A DNA stretch of 64,000 bases from Trichaptum fuscoviolaceum (lineage: Eukaryota > Basidiomycota > Agaricomycetes > Hymenochaetales > Trichaptaceae). Position numbers and translations under genes: made by a program. Position 1 is the stretch's first letter. The number at the start of each line of letters is the position of its first letter. The notes under the pieces were generated by a model. It did no database searches and was not told the DNA's origin. It was given only the letters and a program-made list of their open reading frames with translations. Below, in pieces: positions 48,206 to 58,760 of this stretch. Location of the stretch: the NCBI GenBank assembly GCA_910574455.1, contig CAJSYZ010000004.1:5342599-5406598 (forward strand), in the 5' to 3' direction.

Positions 48206-48889
48206 TGAAGATGAGGGTGAGGTTTACGTCGCAACTATGAGTCGAGCAAAAGGTTAGCTCCATCTAAATGCAAAATTAAGAGTTACACACCTGCCGCATT
48301 TACGGCCTTCCTGCTCCTCCCACGCAAGTTAGATTGCGTTGATATCCTTCTAGCATAGATTAAAAAAGAAGAAAACTGAGACAAGAGAGAGAGAGAGAGA
48401 GAGAGAGTCGACGCAGTGGTCGTGAAAGTGGGAGAAAAGGACAAGGACGACGCGCGCACACGACACCGTACATCGGGAAAAAGGGAAAAAGCATATATAT
48501 AATTCCGGACGGTTCCGGGCATTATAACTCAGCTGTCATGCTTATTATATATTATCACATGGCATCTGGCTTATACCGTGATTATAAGACATCATAATGC
48601 TTTTGCTAGAATATAATCCTCCATAAGGCTTACTCAGACATTATAATCCTGCTATCTTGCTGATAGTCCCCGTATAAGAATGGTATCATAATTATGTCCA
48701 TCATATATGTAGCTAAAATGTCATATAATTATCTGAAAGGCATATAGCACTATTATAACAGTGATACAATTCAGATGCTTGTCTTACGAAGTATTACAGG
48801 TAATGCAAGATTCAAAAGTCATTGTATTATCATTTTTTCAGATTATACAGTTGATCTCTACTACGCAAGCTAATACTTCACAAGGTAAG

Positions 48890-50960
48890 ACTACGCACGG
48901 GCCTGGAGGTTCGTGAGACCATCCCGGTCGCATACCACCAGGAGGAGCATGAGCAGCCTCGGGTCTCCCGCATTCTCAAATTCCCGTGCGAGGTCAAACT
49001 TATGATCAGGGTCTGTCGTAACCTGTAATGCGAGCTCTTAAAGATCTGTAGAAACAAGAACAATTGAGTCAGTTTTTCTGTTGAGTTGATTATTCTCAAA
49101 GACGCACCCCGAGTTTCTCAGAAACGAGCGACTTCACTCCGCTGCTCTTTTGGTACAGTCAACAGAATCTCTCCCATGGCCCACGTAAGATTGCACTTTG
49201 ATACTTGATAAGGTTCGAAGACAAGGAGTAACCGAACACTTCAATGTCTTCATCGGCAAGATAAACGCGGTTGTGAGCGGGGATATAGCTCAGCAGGTAC
49301 ATTGAGCTATCATTCAATGTCAGCGTGTAAAAGACGTGGATGAAGAGAGGAAACTTGCTTATCGAAATGTGCTAAGGTCTGTATTTCACTGCCGCTACGT
49401 GGCATTCGTGTAGATAAAGCAGTCTCCGATCCACTTCGAGGTCTTGACGCTAAAATGTTAAGTTCAATTAAGATACCCAACGAAAGAGAGAACAAGAAAT
49501 CATACCTTACAGAAAATTCTGTCACAACGTCAAATGCCTCTTCAACACCTTTATCTCCTGTGTCTACCCCAGACTCCCCGCCGCGTTGATCGCCTCATGG
49601 GTGAAGCTCAGGACGGAGAAAGAGTCGTCTCCCAGAAGGCAACGAAACCGCTTCCACGAGCACCTAGGAGAGGGCCACCACGCAGTCCTTCGACTAGCCA
49701 CGATCCCAGCACCCTTCATTGCCGGAGTATTCCTCTCCTTGAGATTCATGCACACCCGCCCCTTCGTCCGCCCCTCCAGCACAGCGTACGTGTTCGAGTC
49801 TGTTGTCTATGCGAAGGAAGAGACACTGCCGAACGCCTTGTTTCGCAGGCCAGCGCCGTGTAGACGATATACTCTCCCTTTCCGACCACGGTGATGAAGC
49901 GCCTGTTGGGAGAGTGTTGAAGGGACGCTGCAAAAATTTCCGTCGTACCGAGTTCCCGTACAGACAGCTGGATGCGTTGTCCTTCGGGCATCTCGTCTTC
50001 CGAAGCGCCTTGGAGATTGGCGGACAAGCCTTCTTGGTTACGAGTATACACCAGTTTGCCTGATGGGTCTATGCTGGAGGAAGGAAGGCTCGTCACGGCC
50101 AAGTTTGACCACGACCACACCTTCGTTGTACCCTACGCCAACCTCGTTCCCCTGCGGTCGGATGGCAATGCACCATGTGCGTCCAAGAGCGTAGCTCAAG
50201 GTATTTTCCAGGCGGTACATGTCCGAGTTCCATATCTTAATCGTACCATCCTCCGAACCGCTGACGATCAAGGGCAGACTAGAGTGGAATTCAGCAAACG
50301 AGACGCTGTTGGTGTGTCCCTCCAACGTCTGTAAACAGCTCTTGTTGAGGTAGTCCCAGATTTTGATTGTTCGGTCGTCACCGCTCGTGACAAGATACGC
50401 CTTGTCTGCACCGGGATGGAAGTCGAAGTAGTTTACGCCGCCCTTCTCGTGTGCCTCAAGGGTGAAAATCGGTGTCGAGGAACCGAGCGACCACATCTTC
50501 ACGGTACAATCAAGACAGGATGAGGCGAAGGTGTTGGTGTCCTCGGGGTTGAATACAAGGTTCATGATGTAGTAGGTGTCCTTCGAATGTCTTCAAAGAT
50601 GATTAGAATGGTTCTGATTTAGAAGCAGTGGATGTACGCACCTGAGTACACTTCCACTGTTTAACCCAGTCCCATGCCTTGATTGACATATCATCTCAGC
50701 CTATCAGCACAATGCCAAGCGTTGGGTGAACAGCAAGACATCGCATGTAATCTGGATGGGCCTCTAATGAAGTTACTTTCTCGTGAGTGTTGTAATTGAA
50801 GACCCGTAGTTGTAAATCGTCCGAACCGGAGATGAATTAGTTCTTTCGAGGGATAAACTGCACATATTGAGCAGGGACTTCAGCGACTTCGAAGGTTTTT
50901 ATTATCGCGCCGGTTTCATGGTTGTAGATGTGGACGAAGCCGATGGGGAGACCAGTCAAG
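48890..50960 (-). pseudogene. SEC27: COPI beta' (Sec27) pseudogene, module copy C
   Basis: The minus strand has the N-terminal WD repeats missing from copies A and B (HIYNHETGAIIKTFEVAEVP, YVQFIPRKN then a stop, [16 protein letters not shown], 50940-50790). Next is an open stretch of 175 codons (50565-50038) with MWSLGSSTPIFTLEAHEKGG, VTSGDDRTIKIWDYLNKSCL and EDGTIKIWNSDMYRLENTLS, then QRIQLSVRELGTTEIFAASL. The 3' part is shorter than in A: the two FDLA sites are merged, so KFDLA joins directly to REFENAGD near 48970-49010. Stops and frameshifts are frequent. There is no PPR part. Confidence 0.85.
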
Positions 50961-51155
50961 AGTTTGGAGGTCAAATTAGTTTACGGACTTAGCGATCTAA
51001 GGAGACTCAGGCTAAGGTGGCGCCGGTGACGCTGCGGAGTTTCAATTGTCACAAACCGACTGCACAGCGACGCGTCGTGGAACGTGTCCCCCACTCTCTC
51101 TCCTTCCACTTCCTCGTCCTCCATCCATTTTTCTCTCTCTCCATCCATCCACAGG

Positions 51156-52240
51156 ATGGCCTTCAAATCTCGTCTTTTTGCTGCTATTGGTATGTTAACT
51201 TATTCTTATCATATTTTGTGTTCCTTTTCTGATGATTTACTGGTGTGCCACCCGAGTGTGACTGTATGCGGAGCGTTAGTACTCCGTCACACTCATTGGC
51301 AGATGAGTCGCGTCTGGTGCGTGGATGCTAAGGACTTTGAGCCTCAAGTGTCGACACAACAAAACCTCAAAACTTCTTGCAAGACTTGTGACGGACAAGG
51401 CCTTATTCGTGCCATGGGAAAGGTAAGCCTAATTCTTGCTATTTCACAGACACCATTTAATCAGAATTGTCAACAACAGATGGCGACAAGAACGTCACAA
51501 TCAAGCCGATATTGTTTACAGAGAAGAAGGTCCTTTCTGACCTAACTCCACTTAACTCCCCCTATTTTACCCCTCTTATAGGATTGTTCTAGACCCACAT
51601 ATCTCCATCATCCAAGGTCTGGCTGCCGGTACTTTGTGAGGAGCGAGAACCAACGCAAAGCAGCTGTTCCGCATGGGTGTAATCAAGTTCATCATGGCGC
51701 AACTTGTACGTCTCTCCTTTTCACTTTTCCTTCGACTGGTGACTCATTGATTTTGCTGTGCTATGTGGTGAGCACCTTGCACAATCAGGCTATCGTCCAT
51801 CGCAACGTCTTCATGGACGAGCGCGGCTGTCCGTTGTCGAGGACTTTGACCTTGCACACATTTGCAAAGGACACGGGGTAAGCACCAATGAGGTACTAAC
51901 TTACGATGACTATTGTCACAGAACTAAGGGCAAGTGTGGCGCGACGGGCTATGTAGCACCAGAGATGCTCCGCGACGACCTTGTCTTCGGCAGGGTGAGT
52001 TTCTTGTGCTCTATATTATCACCCACGCTGACTTCGCATCTCCCTAACGTGGGAGGGATCGCAAGGATCGTGAAGACGACGCGCCGGTCAAAAACGCGTT
52101 CATTCCTCGATGGCTCCGCAAGCGTCTCCCAGAGGCATGCCATTTGATGCGGAGTCTGCTAGCCGAGAACCCAGACCACCGCATTCCAATACAGGTACTA
52201 CCTTTAAGAGGTGCGACGGCCGAGATCATTGACTTGTAGC
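51156..52240 (+). pseudogene. Protein kinase pseudogene, module copy C
   Basis: This is head to head with the COPI beta' pseudogene. The start is MAFKSRLFAAIG (51156) followed by an intron-like GTATGT. A Cys-rich piece SCKTCDGQGLIRAMGK (51380) follows, as in copy B. The N-lobe is almost gone. C-lobe remains are GLAAGTL (51617), AIVHRNVFMDER (51787; the catalytic loop is deleted from HR to N) and KCGATGYVAPEMLRDD joined directly to LVFGR (51930-51990; about 17 codons lost). The last exon (RLPEACHLMRSLLAENPDHR) is in another frame and ends near 52240. It is inactive. Confidence 0.75.
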
Positions 52241-52254
52241 TCATTATCAATTGT

Positions 52255-53193
52255 ATGTAGTTAGTAATAAATAATATATTATGCTTTTCATTCTATCATT
52301 TTGTGTGAAAGTAAAGAAGGCCTGTAGTAAGAACTACGCAGGTTTGTATCACCTTCCAGTAAATGTAAGTCTCAAAATCCAATATATTCCCTCAGAATCA
52401 CGTAGGTGAGCTATCATTCTGATAGCATTTCTAAGCAATTATGCAAATTATAATGTCTGTAATTAAATATAAGGCTTCATAATGTGATATAATTTGCATA
52501 ATGATTACAGAGATTATAGTACATTCTAGCCCTTATAAGTCTCATAATCCATTATAATCTCTCATATGTACATATAAGAGCTATAATTCTGATAGGGCTT
52601 ACATGCAAATGTGGCGAAGATAATGTCCGTAATTAGATGTAAGCCATCGTAATGCAATGTAAGATGCGTAATGATTATGGAGATTATATTACATTGTAGA
52701 TATTTCAAGGTTTGGAATTGCTTATAATCACCGTAAGTCTCGCAAGTGATTAGAACTATATATCAGACAGATAACATTTTGTATTAGAATTCTACCCTAA
52801 TATATGTGTTACGTCGCCGAGGTAGCGGATATATGAGATTTTAGCTTATTACGGGTGATTATGTTAGTTATAATCTTTTTCCCTTTTTCCTGATGTAGTA
52901 AGCGCCAGCGCTTACCTTCGCGCAGTGTCGCAACATTGAATGTAATTTAACGGCGACGTCATATTGCAAATTAAAAAGATTTACCTATAGTACTAGATAG
53001 AAGCTATTTTATATCAAATTACGAGGGGCTAGGCCCCGGTAGCAAAATTATCGCGTTGCAAACGTGCCAGCAATGACAACCAGGCTGTATTACCGAATTC
53101 AGCCTGGACCCTGACTCGGGATGCATGCCGTGAAGTGCCGTTAGGCGGCACCCCGGCATTAAGCTGCCGCGCAGGCCCAAAACGCTATGGTTC
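52255..53193. other. AT-rich subterminal region of the inner element and end of the 8.05-kb element
   Basis: 52255-52895 is AT-rich with repeated motifs (TATAATCTCTCA, ATAAGCNATNATAAT-like) matching 41590-41790. 52898-53193 is moderate-GC sequence without coding potential, leading into the right TIR of the 8.05-kb element. Confidence 0.6.
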
Positions 53194-53275
53194 CGTTATC
53201 GCGATAACTTTAGAAACGGGTTGCGATAATTATCGCGGATCTATAAGATTATTAGTTGGTACGGCTCCAAGGACC

Positions 53276-55890
53276 TCATTGGAGTATACGTGATCATCTA
53301 TCTTGACGACTTGCTAATCTTTTCCGAAGATGAATCGCAGCACGATGAACACGTACGGGAAGTCCTTAAGCGGCTGCGCGAAAACGACTTGTTCTGTAAA
53401 CCCAAAAAGTGCAAATTCAAACAGACTTCCGTCGAGTATCTCGGGATGATTATTTCGCAGGGAAAGGTGGCGATGGATCCCGCCAAAGTACAGGCAGTCC
53501 TCGACTGGCCTACCCCGAAAAAGGTGAAAGACATTCAAGCCTCCCTAGGGTTCGCGAATTTCTATCGACGCTTTATTCGGGATTTCTCGCACATCGTCAA
53601 ACCGCTCACGACGCTGCTGAAGAAGGACGTTCGCTGGGTCTGGACGGAAAACCAGCAGTTCGCTTTTGACTATCTCAAGCGCATGTTCACGACCGCCCCC
53701 GTCCTGATGATGCCAGACATGTCGCGACAATTCATCGTGGAATGCGACGCCTCTGATTTCGCGACCGGCGCGGTCTTGTCCCAGGAAGGCGACGACGGGC
53801 TGATACATCTGGTCGCCTTTTTCTCGAAATCCCTCAACGATGCGGAACGCAACTACGAGATTTATGACAAGGAGCTACTCGCGATTATTAGAGCCCTTGA
53901 CAAGTGGCGACATTATCTCAAAGGTGCGAGTCATAAACTCGATATCGTGTCTGACCACAAGAATCTGCTATATTTCTCTGAATCCCGAACGCTGACGCGA
54001 CGCCAAGCCCGGTGGAGTCTGTTCCTCACCCGCTTCGACTTTACGATTCGCCATCGCCCAGGGCGACTCGGGGGCAAACCCGACGCCATGTCACGACGCG
54101 TCGATCTTCAACCAGAAGGCGAAGACAACACGGGACGGACCCTCTTGACCCCCGAAATGTTTCAGCTGAAGGCAATTCGTCGGGGAATGACGCAGGTACA
54201 CGGGGATCAGGCCCTCCTACGACGCATTCGTAAGTCAGATCAGTATGAAGACGAGCTGGTGGATGCGATCGAGTTGGTCAAGTCCAAGGCGCCCCGAGTC
54301 CTGACCAAGGAACTTGAGGACTGGAGCACCGAAGAAGGCCTCATCCTGTACCAGGGTAAGGTTTACGTCCCGAAAGATGAGACCATTCGCCGGGACGTGG
54401 TGAAGACCTACCACGACAGTCTCCCCGCCGGACATCCTGGACGTTGGAAAACGTTTGAGATGGTAAGCCGCAACTACTGGTGGCCCGGGATGTCTAACTT
54501 CGTAGAACGATACGTTTCGGGATGCGATACCTGCGCACGCACGAAGAACCGATCCCAACGCCCGGTAGGACTCCTGCAGCCGAACGAAATCCCGCAGGGC
54601 CCCTGGCAGGCGATTTCGTGCGACTTCATCACCCAGCTCCCCCGATCCGAGGATTACGACGCAATTTTCGTGGTGGTCGACCGTCTCACCAAGCAAGCGC
54701 ATTTTATCCCGACCACGTCTGACATCAATGCACCGGAAACTGCAGAACTATTCCTGCAACACGTCTGGAAGCTGCACGGAACCCCCCGCCAGATCATATC
54801 CGACCGAGGACCACAGTTTGTCGCACAGTTCATGAAAGCCCTCTTTTCCCGACTCGGTATCAAGGGTACCACGTCGATGGCGTATCACCCGCAGACGGAT
54901 GGGCAAACCGAAAGGGTAAACCAAGAACTGGAACAATATTTATGGGCTTTCATAGATACACGACAAGAAAACTGGGCCGGATTACTCCCGATGGCAGAGT
55001 TCGCGCACAACACGAAAGCACACACGGCAACACGACAATCCCCGTTCGCGCTTGTCTACGGCTACAATCCCGAATTCACGATTGCCCCGAGCGACGGCCT
55101 GTCCACGGTCCCCGCCGCGGATGCACGACTACAGGAGCTTCAGCAGGCACAGGAAGAGGCAAGAGCGGCTTTGGAGGTTGCGGCAGAGCGCATGAAGCAG
55201 CACTACGATCAGGCCAGGAACGAGGCCCCGCAGTACGCAGTCGGGGATAAAGTATGGCTCGAGGCGACGAACGTTCGGCGACCAGGAGCGCGCAAATTAT
55301 TACCGAAACGACTAGGGCCGTATAAAGTGAAGGAAAAGCTAAGTGACCTCACCTACGAACTCGAACTCCCCGCGTCGCTGAAGATTCATCCCGTATTTCA
55401 CGTATCGCTGCTCTCGCCATACCACAAAGACGACATTCCCGGTCGAACGCAACCCCCGCCGCCCCCAGTCGAAGTAGAAGGAGATCTGGAGTACGAGGTG
55501 GAAGAGGTACTGGATGCTAGACGGTTTAGACGGAGGTTTGAATATTTGGTATGATGGAAGGGATATTCGAGCGCGGAAGATACATGGATTCCCGCAAAGG
55601 ATATGGGTCATGCAAAGGCTAAAATTCGCAGTTTCTATCGAAAACACCCGGACGCCCCTCAAGAAGTCAACGCTATCGAGCTCTGTGACCTGAGCAAGAT
55701 TCAAGCTTGGCGCCCCGGAGTTGCGCCTTTGGAGGGGGGTAATGTCGAGATCCCGGGCTCCTTTTCTCATTTCCCGCACTTTCCCGCCAAGGATCCCGAC
55801 ATGAGCAGACAATCCCGCGGGGAGAATCCCGCCATTGGATTCCCGGCGCGAAACCTCATTCCCGAATCGCACGATCCCATGCTCACGTGA
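53276..55890 (+). pseudogene. pol: Pol, second part: RT end, RNase H, integrase, chromodomain-like end
   Basis: The reading continues from the first part: the RT catalytic box IIYLDDLLIFSE (53293), connection LGFANFYRRFIRDFSHI, RNase H (FIVECDASDFATGAVLSQEG with the first catalytic Asp, DKELLAIIRALDKWRHYLKG), a zinc-binding HHCC (HPGRWKTFEMVSRNYWWPGM, CDTCARTK) and the integrase core with all three acidic residues visible in SCDFITQL, IISDRGPQF and TERVNQELEQ. The C-terminus has GPYKVKEKL, HPVFHVSLLSPY and a chromodomain beginning YEVEEVLDARRFRRRFEYLV. A TGA at 55552-55554 interrupts the chromodomain, and the same frame continues WKGYSSAEDTWIPAKD to 55890, overlapping the LTR. A polypurine tract (GGAGGGGGGTAA) precedes the LTR at 55743. 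Confidence 0.93.
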
Positions 55891-56150
55891 CTTATCCCGC
55901 ACCGCCGTCCCGGCAACCATGCACGCATACACACACTCATTTACGACGACCCGCCACGGCACACATACATTCACTTATTAACATACGCTCATTAATCCGC
56001 TAGTACCTCAAGGTGACGACCTGCAACAGTCTGGCATACCTAGTCTGGCTAGTCGCGGCCCCGGACCGGACGCTGACGTCCACGGACAGGCCGTAGCCAT
56101 CTGGAGAGACGGGATAGACATGCCTAGCAGTGCGGTCGTAGCATGTATCG
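55743..56150 (+). repeat. 3' LTR, first part
   Basis: This is the first 408 bp of the 3' LTR, nearly identical to 41796-42203. It is interrupted at 56150 by the 6.9-kb element. Confidence 0.95.
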
Positions 56151-56483
56151 CAGTCCTACCAGCCATTTCATTCAATGATATGCAGTAAATGCTGGATATA
56201 CTAATTCATCTGATTGAATGAAGTACAGCAGTTGCAAATGGGTATAGCTCAACTGATTGAATGAAATATAGCCTTGCTGAAGAACTTTTTTTGCATTTCA
56301 TTCAGCAAATGCTGGTTGATGAAGGGCAGGCTGGGGCAGCCTTGCTGCACTCTGATGAAGGGGATGCATACCTAGGAAATACTAGGCCTGCAATACCTAT
56401 TGGGAATATACTACAGAATAATAGATAATGCTATTGCATACCCACCGCTTTTTTGGGTTAATTATAGCATTCAGGCACTGTTG

Positions 56484-58760
56484 ATTGAAAGCATGCTGTA
56501 ATAAATCAGAATTTCATAATTTCCATCTATTTTGAGATATGAGGCACATCAGGGTCCAGGACCCTGAGGTCTGGCAGGTTCCAGGTCACTTGGTGCCGCT
56601 TTAGAGGAGGTCGTGGGAATAAACTCAAATTAACCTTTGCAGGTGCTACAGGCCTTCTAAAATAGCACGAAAATAACCAAAAAATCAGAAAATATTCCTG
56701 GACACTGCCGCTTCGCCATAGCGTGGGAACTACACTTCCGGACGACCATATTAGGCTACCATTATGTTCTGGGCCCCACTGGGCCCTTCCTAAAGCGGTA
56801 AAAATCATCATAAAATAGATAATTATATTCATTTTGTACCTGCATATATGCAGGCTTCCCCTGGGCTTACCAGCAGCAGATAAAATATGCTAAAATCGGA
56901 TTATATTAGTAGAAGCATACTTAAGATGAATCTGATAGCTATATATGGTAATACTAGCTGGGAACATGTGTAGAACATCAAAACATGTTCTATTTTTATT
57001 GCTGAACATATGGGGCCCATTACACCATATTGGAGTACTGCCGGACTGGCAAATTTTGATGGGAATCCAATGGGACGTACTAGACGAGCTGAAACGGGCT
57101 TTGACGGCGCCAAAATATGCATTTCACGTATTGTTACAAATTATTCTTTTATTTAAATGTTATTTTTGTTACAGCACTTCTACTGCACGTAAAGGCATGT
57201 ATAAATAGTCGAAATGGTACAGAACGACAAGGAGAACAATAATATGACCTTAGAACAGCCACGCAAGGGCTATATATAGCTCTACCACACTAACCATTTT
57301 CGGAGTGCATGCAATTATTGTTAGTCATTCCTATGCATGTATGTACACTGTGTCTATGTTCTGATAGCTTTAAATAGCTCCCCAATATATACTTCTCATG
57401 CTGTACGAGGTTTCACGGGAATCGGAGCTCATTTGAAATTGATATAAGGCATACAATTTTCGGAAAGATGGGTCAATTTTAATTTATAGGGAGGGTTATA
57501 GGTCAGGCACATAGCGCCAAACATTCACTATGACTATCCTAAACATATTTCAAATGCATTTTTGAGATGACATTAGAATGTGAAAGTCATACACAACATT
57601 GTAGGATGACATGCTATGAGTGATTTCAGAATGCACATGTTATGTCAGAAAGACATATAACTTACAGATTCAATCTGTACCACAAACATGCATTTGAAAT
57701 ATGTTTAGGATAGTCATAGTGAATGTTTGGCGCTATGTGCCTGACCTATAACCCTCCCTATAAATTAAAATTGACCCATCTTTCCGAAAATTGTATGCCT
57801 TATATCAATTTCAAATGAGCTCCGATTCCCGTGAAACCTCGTACAGCATGAGAAGTATATATTGGGAGCTATTTAAAGCTATCAGAACATAGACACAGTG
57901 TACATACATGCATAGGAATGACTAACAATAATTGCATGCACTCCGAAAATGGTTAGTGTGGTAGAGCTATATATAGCCCTTGCGTGGCTGTTCTAAGGTC
58001 ATATTATTGTTCTCCTTGTCGTTCTGTACCATTTCGACTATTTATACATGCCTTTACGTGCAGTAGAAGTGCTGTAACAAAAATAACATTTAAATAAAAG
58101 AATAATTTGTAACAATACGTGAAATGCATATTTTGGCGCCGTCAAAGCCCGTTTCAGCTCGTCTAGTACGTCCCATTGGATTCCCATCAAAATTTGCAGT
58201 CCGGCAGTACTCCAATATGGTGTAATGGGCCCCATATGTTCAGCAATAAAAATAGAACATGTTTTGATGTTCTACACATGTTCCCAGCTAGTATTACCAT
58301 ATATAGCTATCAGATTCATCTTAAGTATGCTTCTACTAATATAATCCGATTTTAGCATATTTTATCTGCTGCTGGTAAGCCCAGGGGAAGCCTGCATATA
58401 TGCAGGTACAAATGAATATAATTATCTATTTTATGATGATTTTTACCGCTTTAGGAAGGGCCCAGTGGGGCCCAGAACATAATGGTAGCCTAATATGGTC
58501 GTCCGGAAGCGTAGTTCCCACGCTATGGCGAAGCGGCAGTGTCCAGGAATATTTTCTGATTTTTTGGTTATTTTCGTGCTATTTTAGAAGGCCTGTAGCA
58601 CCTGCAAAGGTTAATTTGAGTTTATTCCCACGACCTCCTCTAAAGCGGCACCAAGTGACCTGGAACCTGCCAGACCTCAGGGTCCTGGACCCTGATGTGC
58701 CTCATATCTCAAAATAGATGGAAATTATGAAATTCTGATTTATTACAGCATGCTTTCAAT
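56484..58760. repeat. Near-perfect 2 x 1.08-kb palindrome
   Basis: The left arm 56484-57563 and right arm 57685-58760 are inverted copies separated by about 120 bp. I found only a handful of differences: a one-base change (CTACACTTCC against CTACGCTTCC), single-base indels at 57053 and around 57382, and one T at 56832. Each arm contains a short open frame (101-105 codons, MNIIIYFMMIFTALGRA...) with no known homology and another ending SARKGMYK-like. These look like chance frames. The left arm begins exactly where the left TIR of the 6.9-kb element ends. Confidence 0.9.

Larger units (their letters stand above)
48471..52895. mobile_element. Inner TA-flanked TIR element carrying module copy C
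   Basis: The left end CATCGGGAAAAAGGGAAAAAG (48471) and the right end CTTTTTCCCTTTTTCCTGATG (ending 52895) are inverted repeats with one mismatch. TA lies outside both ends (48469-48470, 52896-52897). The ends and the adjacent AT-rich blocks (48490-48790 resembling 36410-36730) are homologous to the outer element at 36397. The length is 4,425 bp. The cargo is COPI beta' (-) and kinase (+) pseudogenes. No transposase is present. Confidence 0.8.
45217..53267. mobile_element. 8.05-kb TIR element inserted in gypsy pol, carrying gene fragments
   Basis: Terminal inverted repeats of about 67 bp lie at both ends: GTACCAACTAATAATCTTAT, then CGATAATTATCGCAACCCGT and TTATCGCGATAAC at the left (45221-45289), with the reverse complement at 53194-53262. 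The 8-bp target duplication is CAAGGACC. An 8-bp duplication fits hAT or KDZ-type elements; no transposase is present, so the family is open. The ends are GC-rich and palindromic (TTATCGCGATAA). The cargo is an Hsp70 fragment, a Gln-rich unknown frame and a complete second TIR element (48471-52895) with module copy C. Confidence 0.85.

Noticed and set aside
56527..56832. Open frames of 101-105 codons in both arms of the palindrome (also 58400-58717)
   Set aside because: They are the same sequence seen in each arm and match no family. Their preservation follows from the arms being nearly identical, not from coding constraint.
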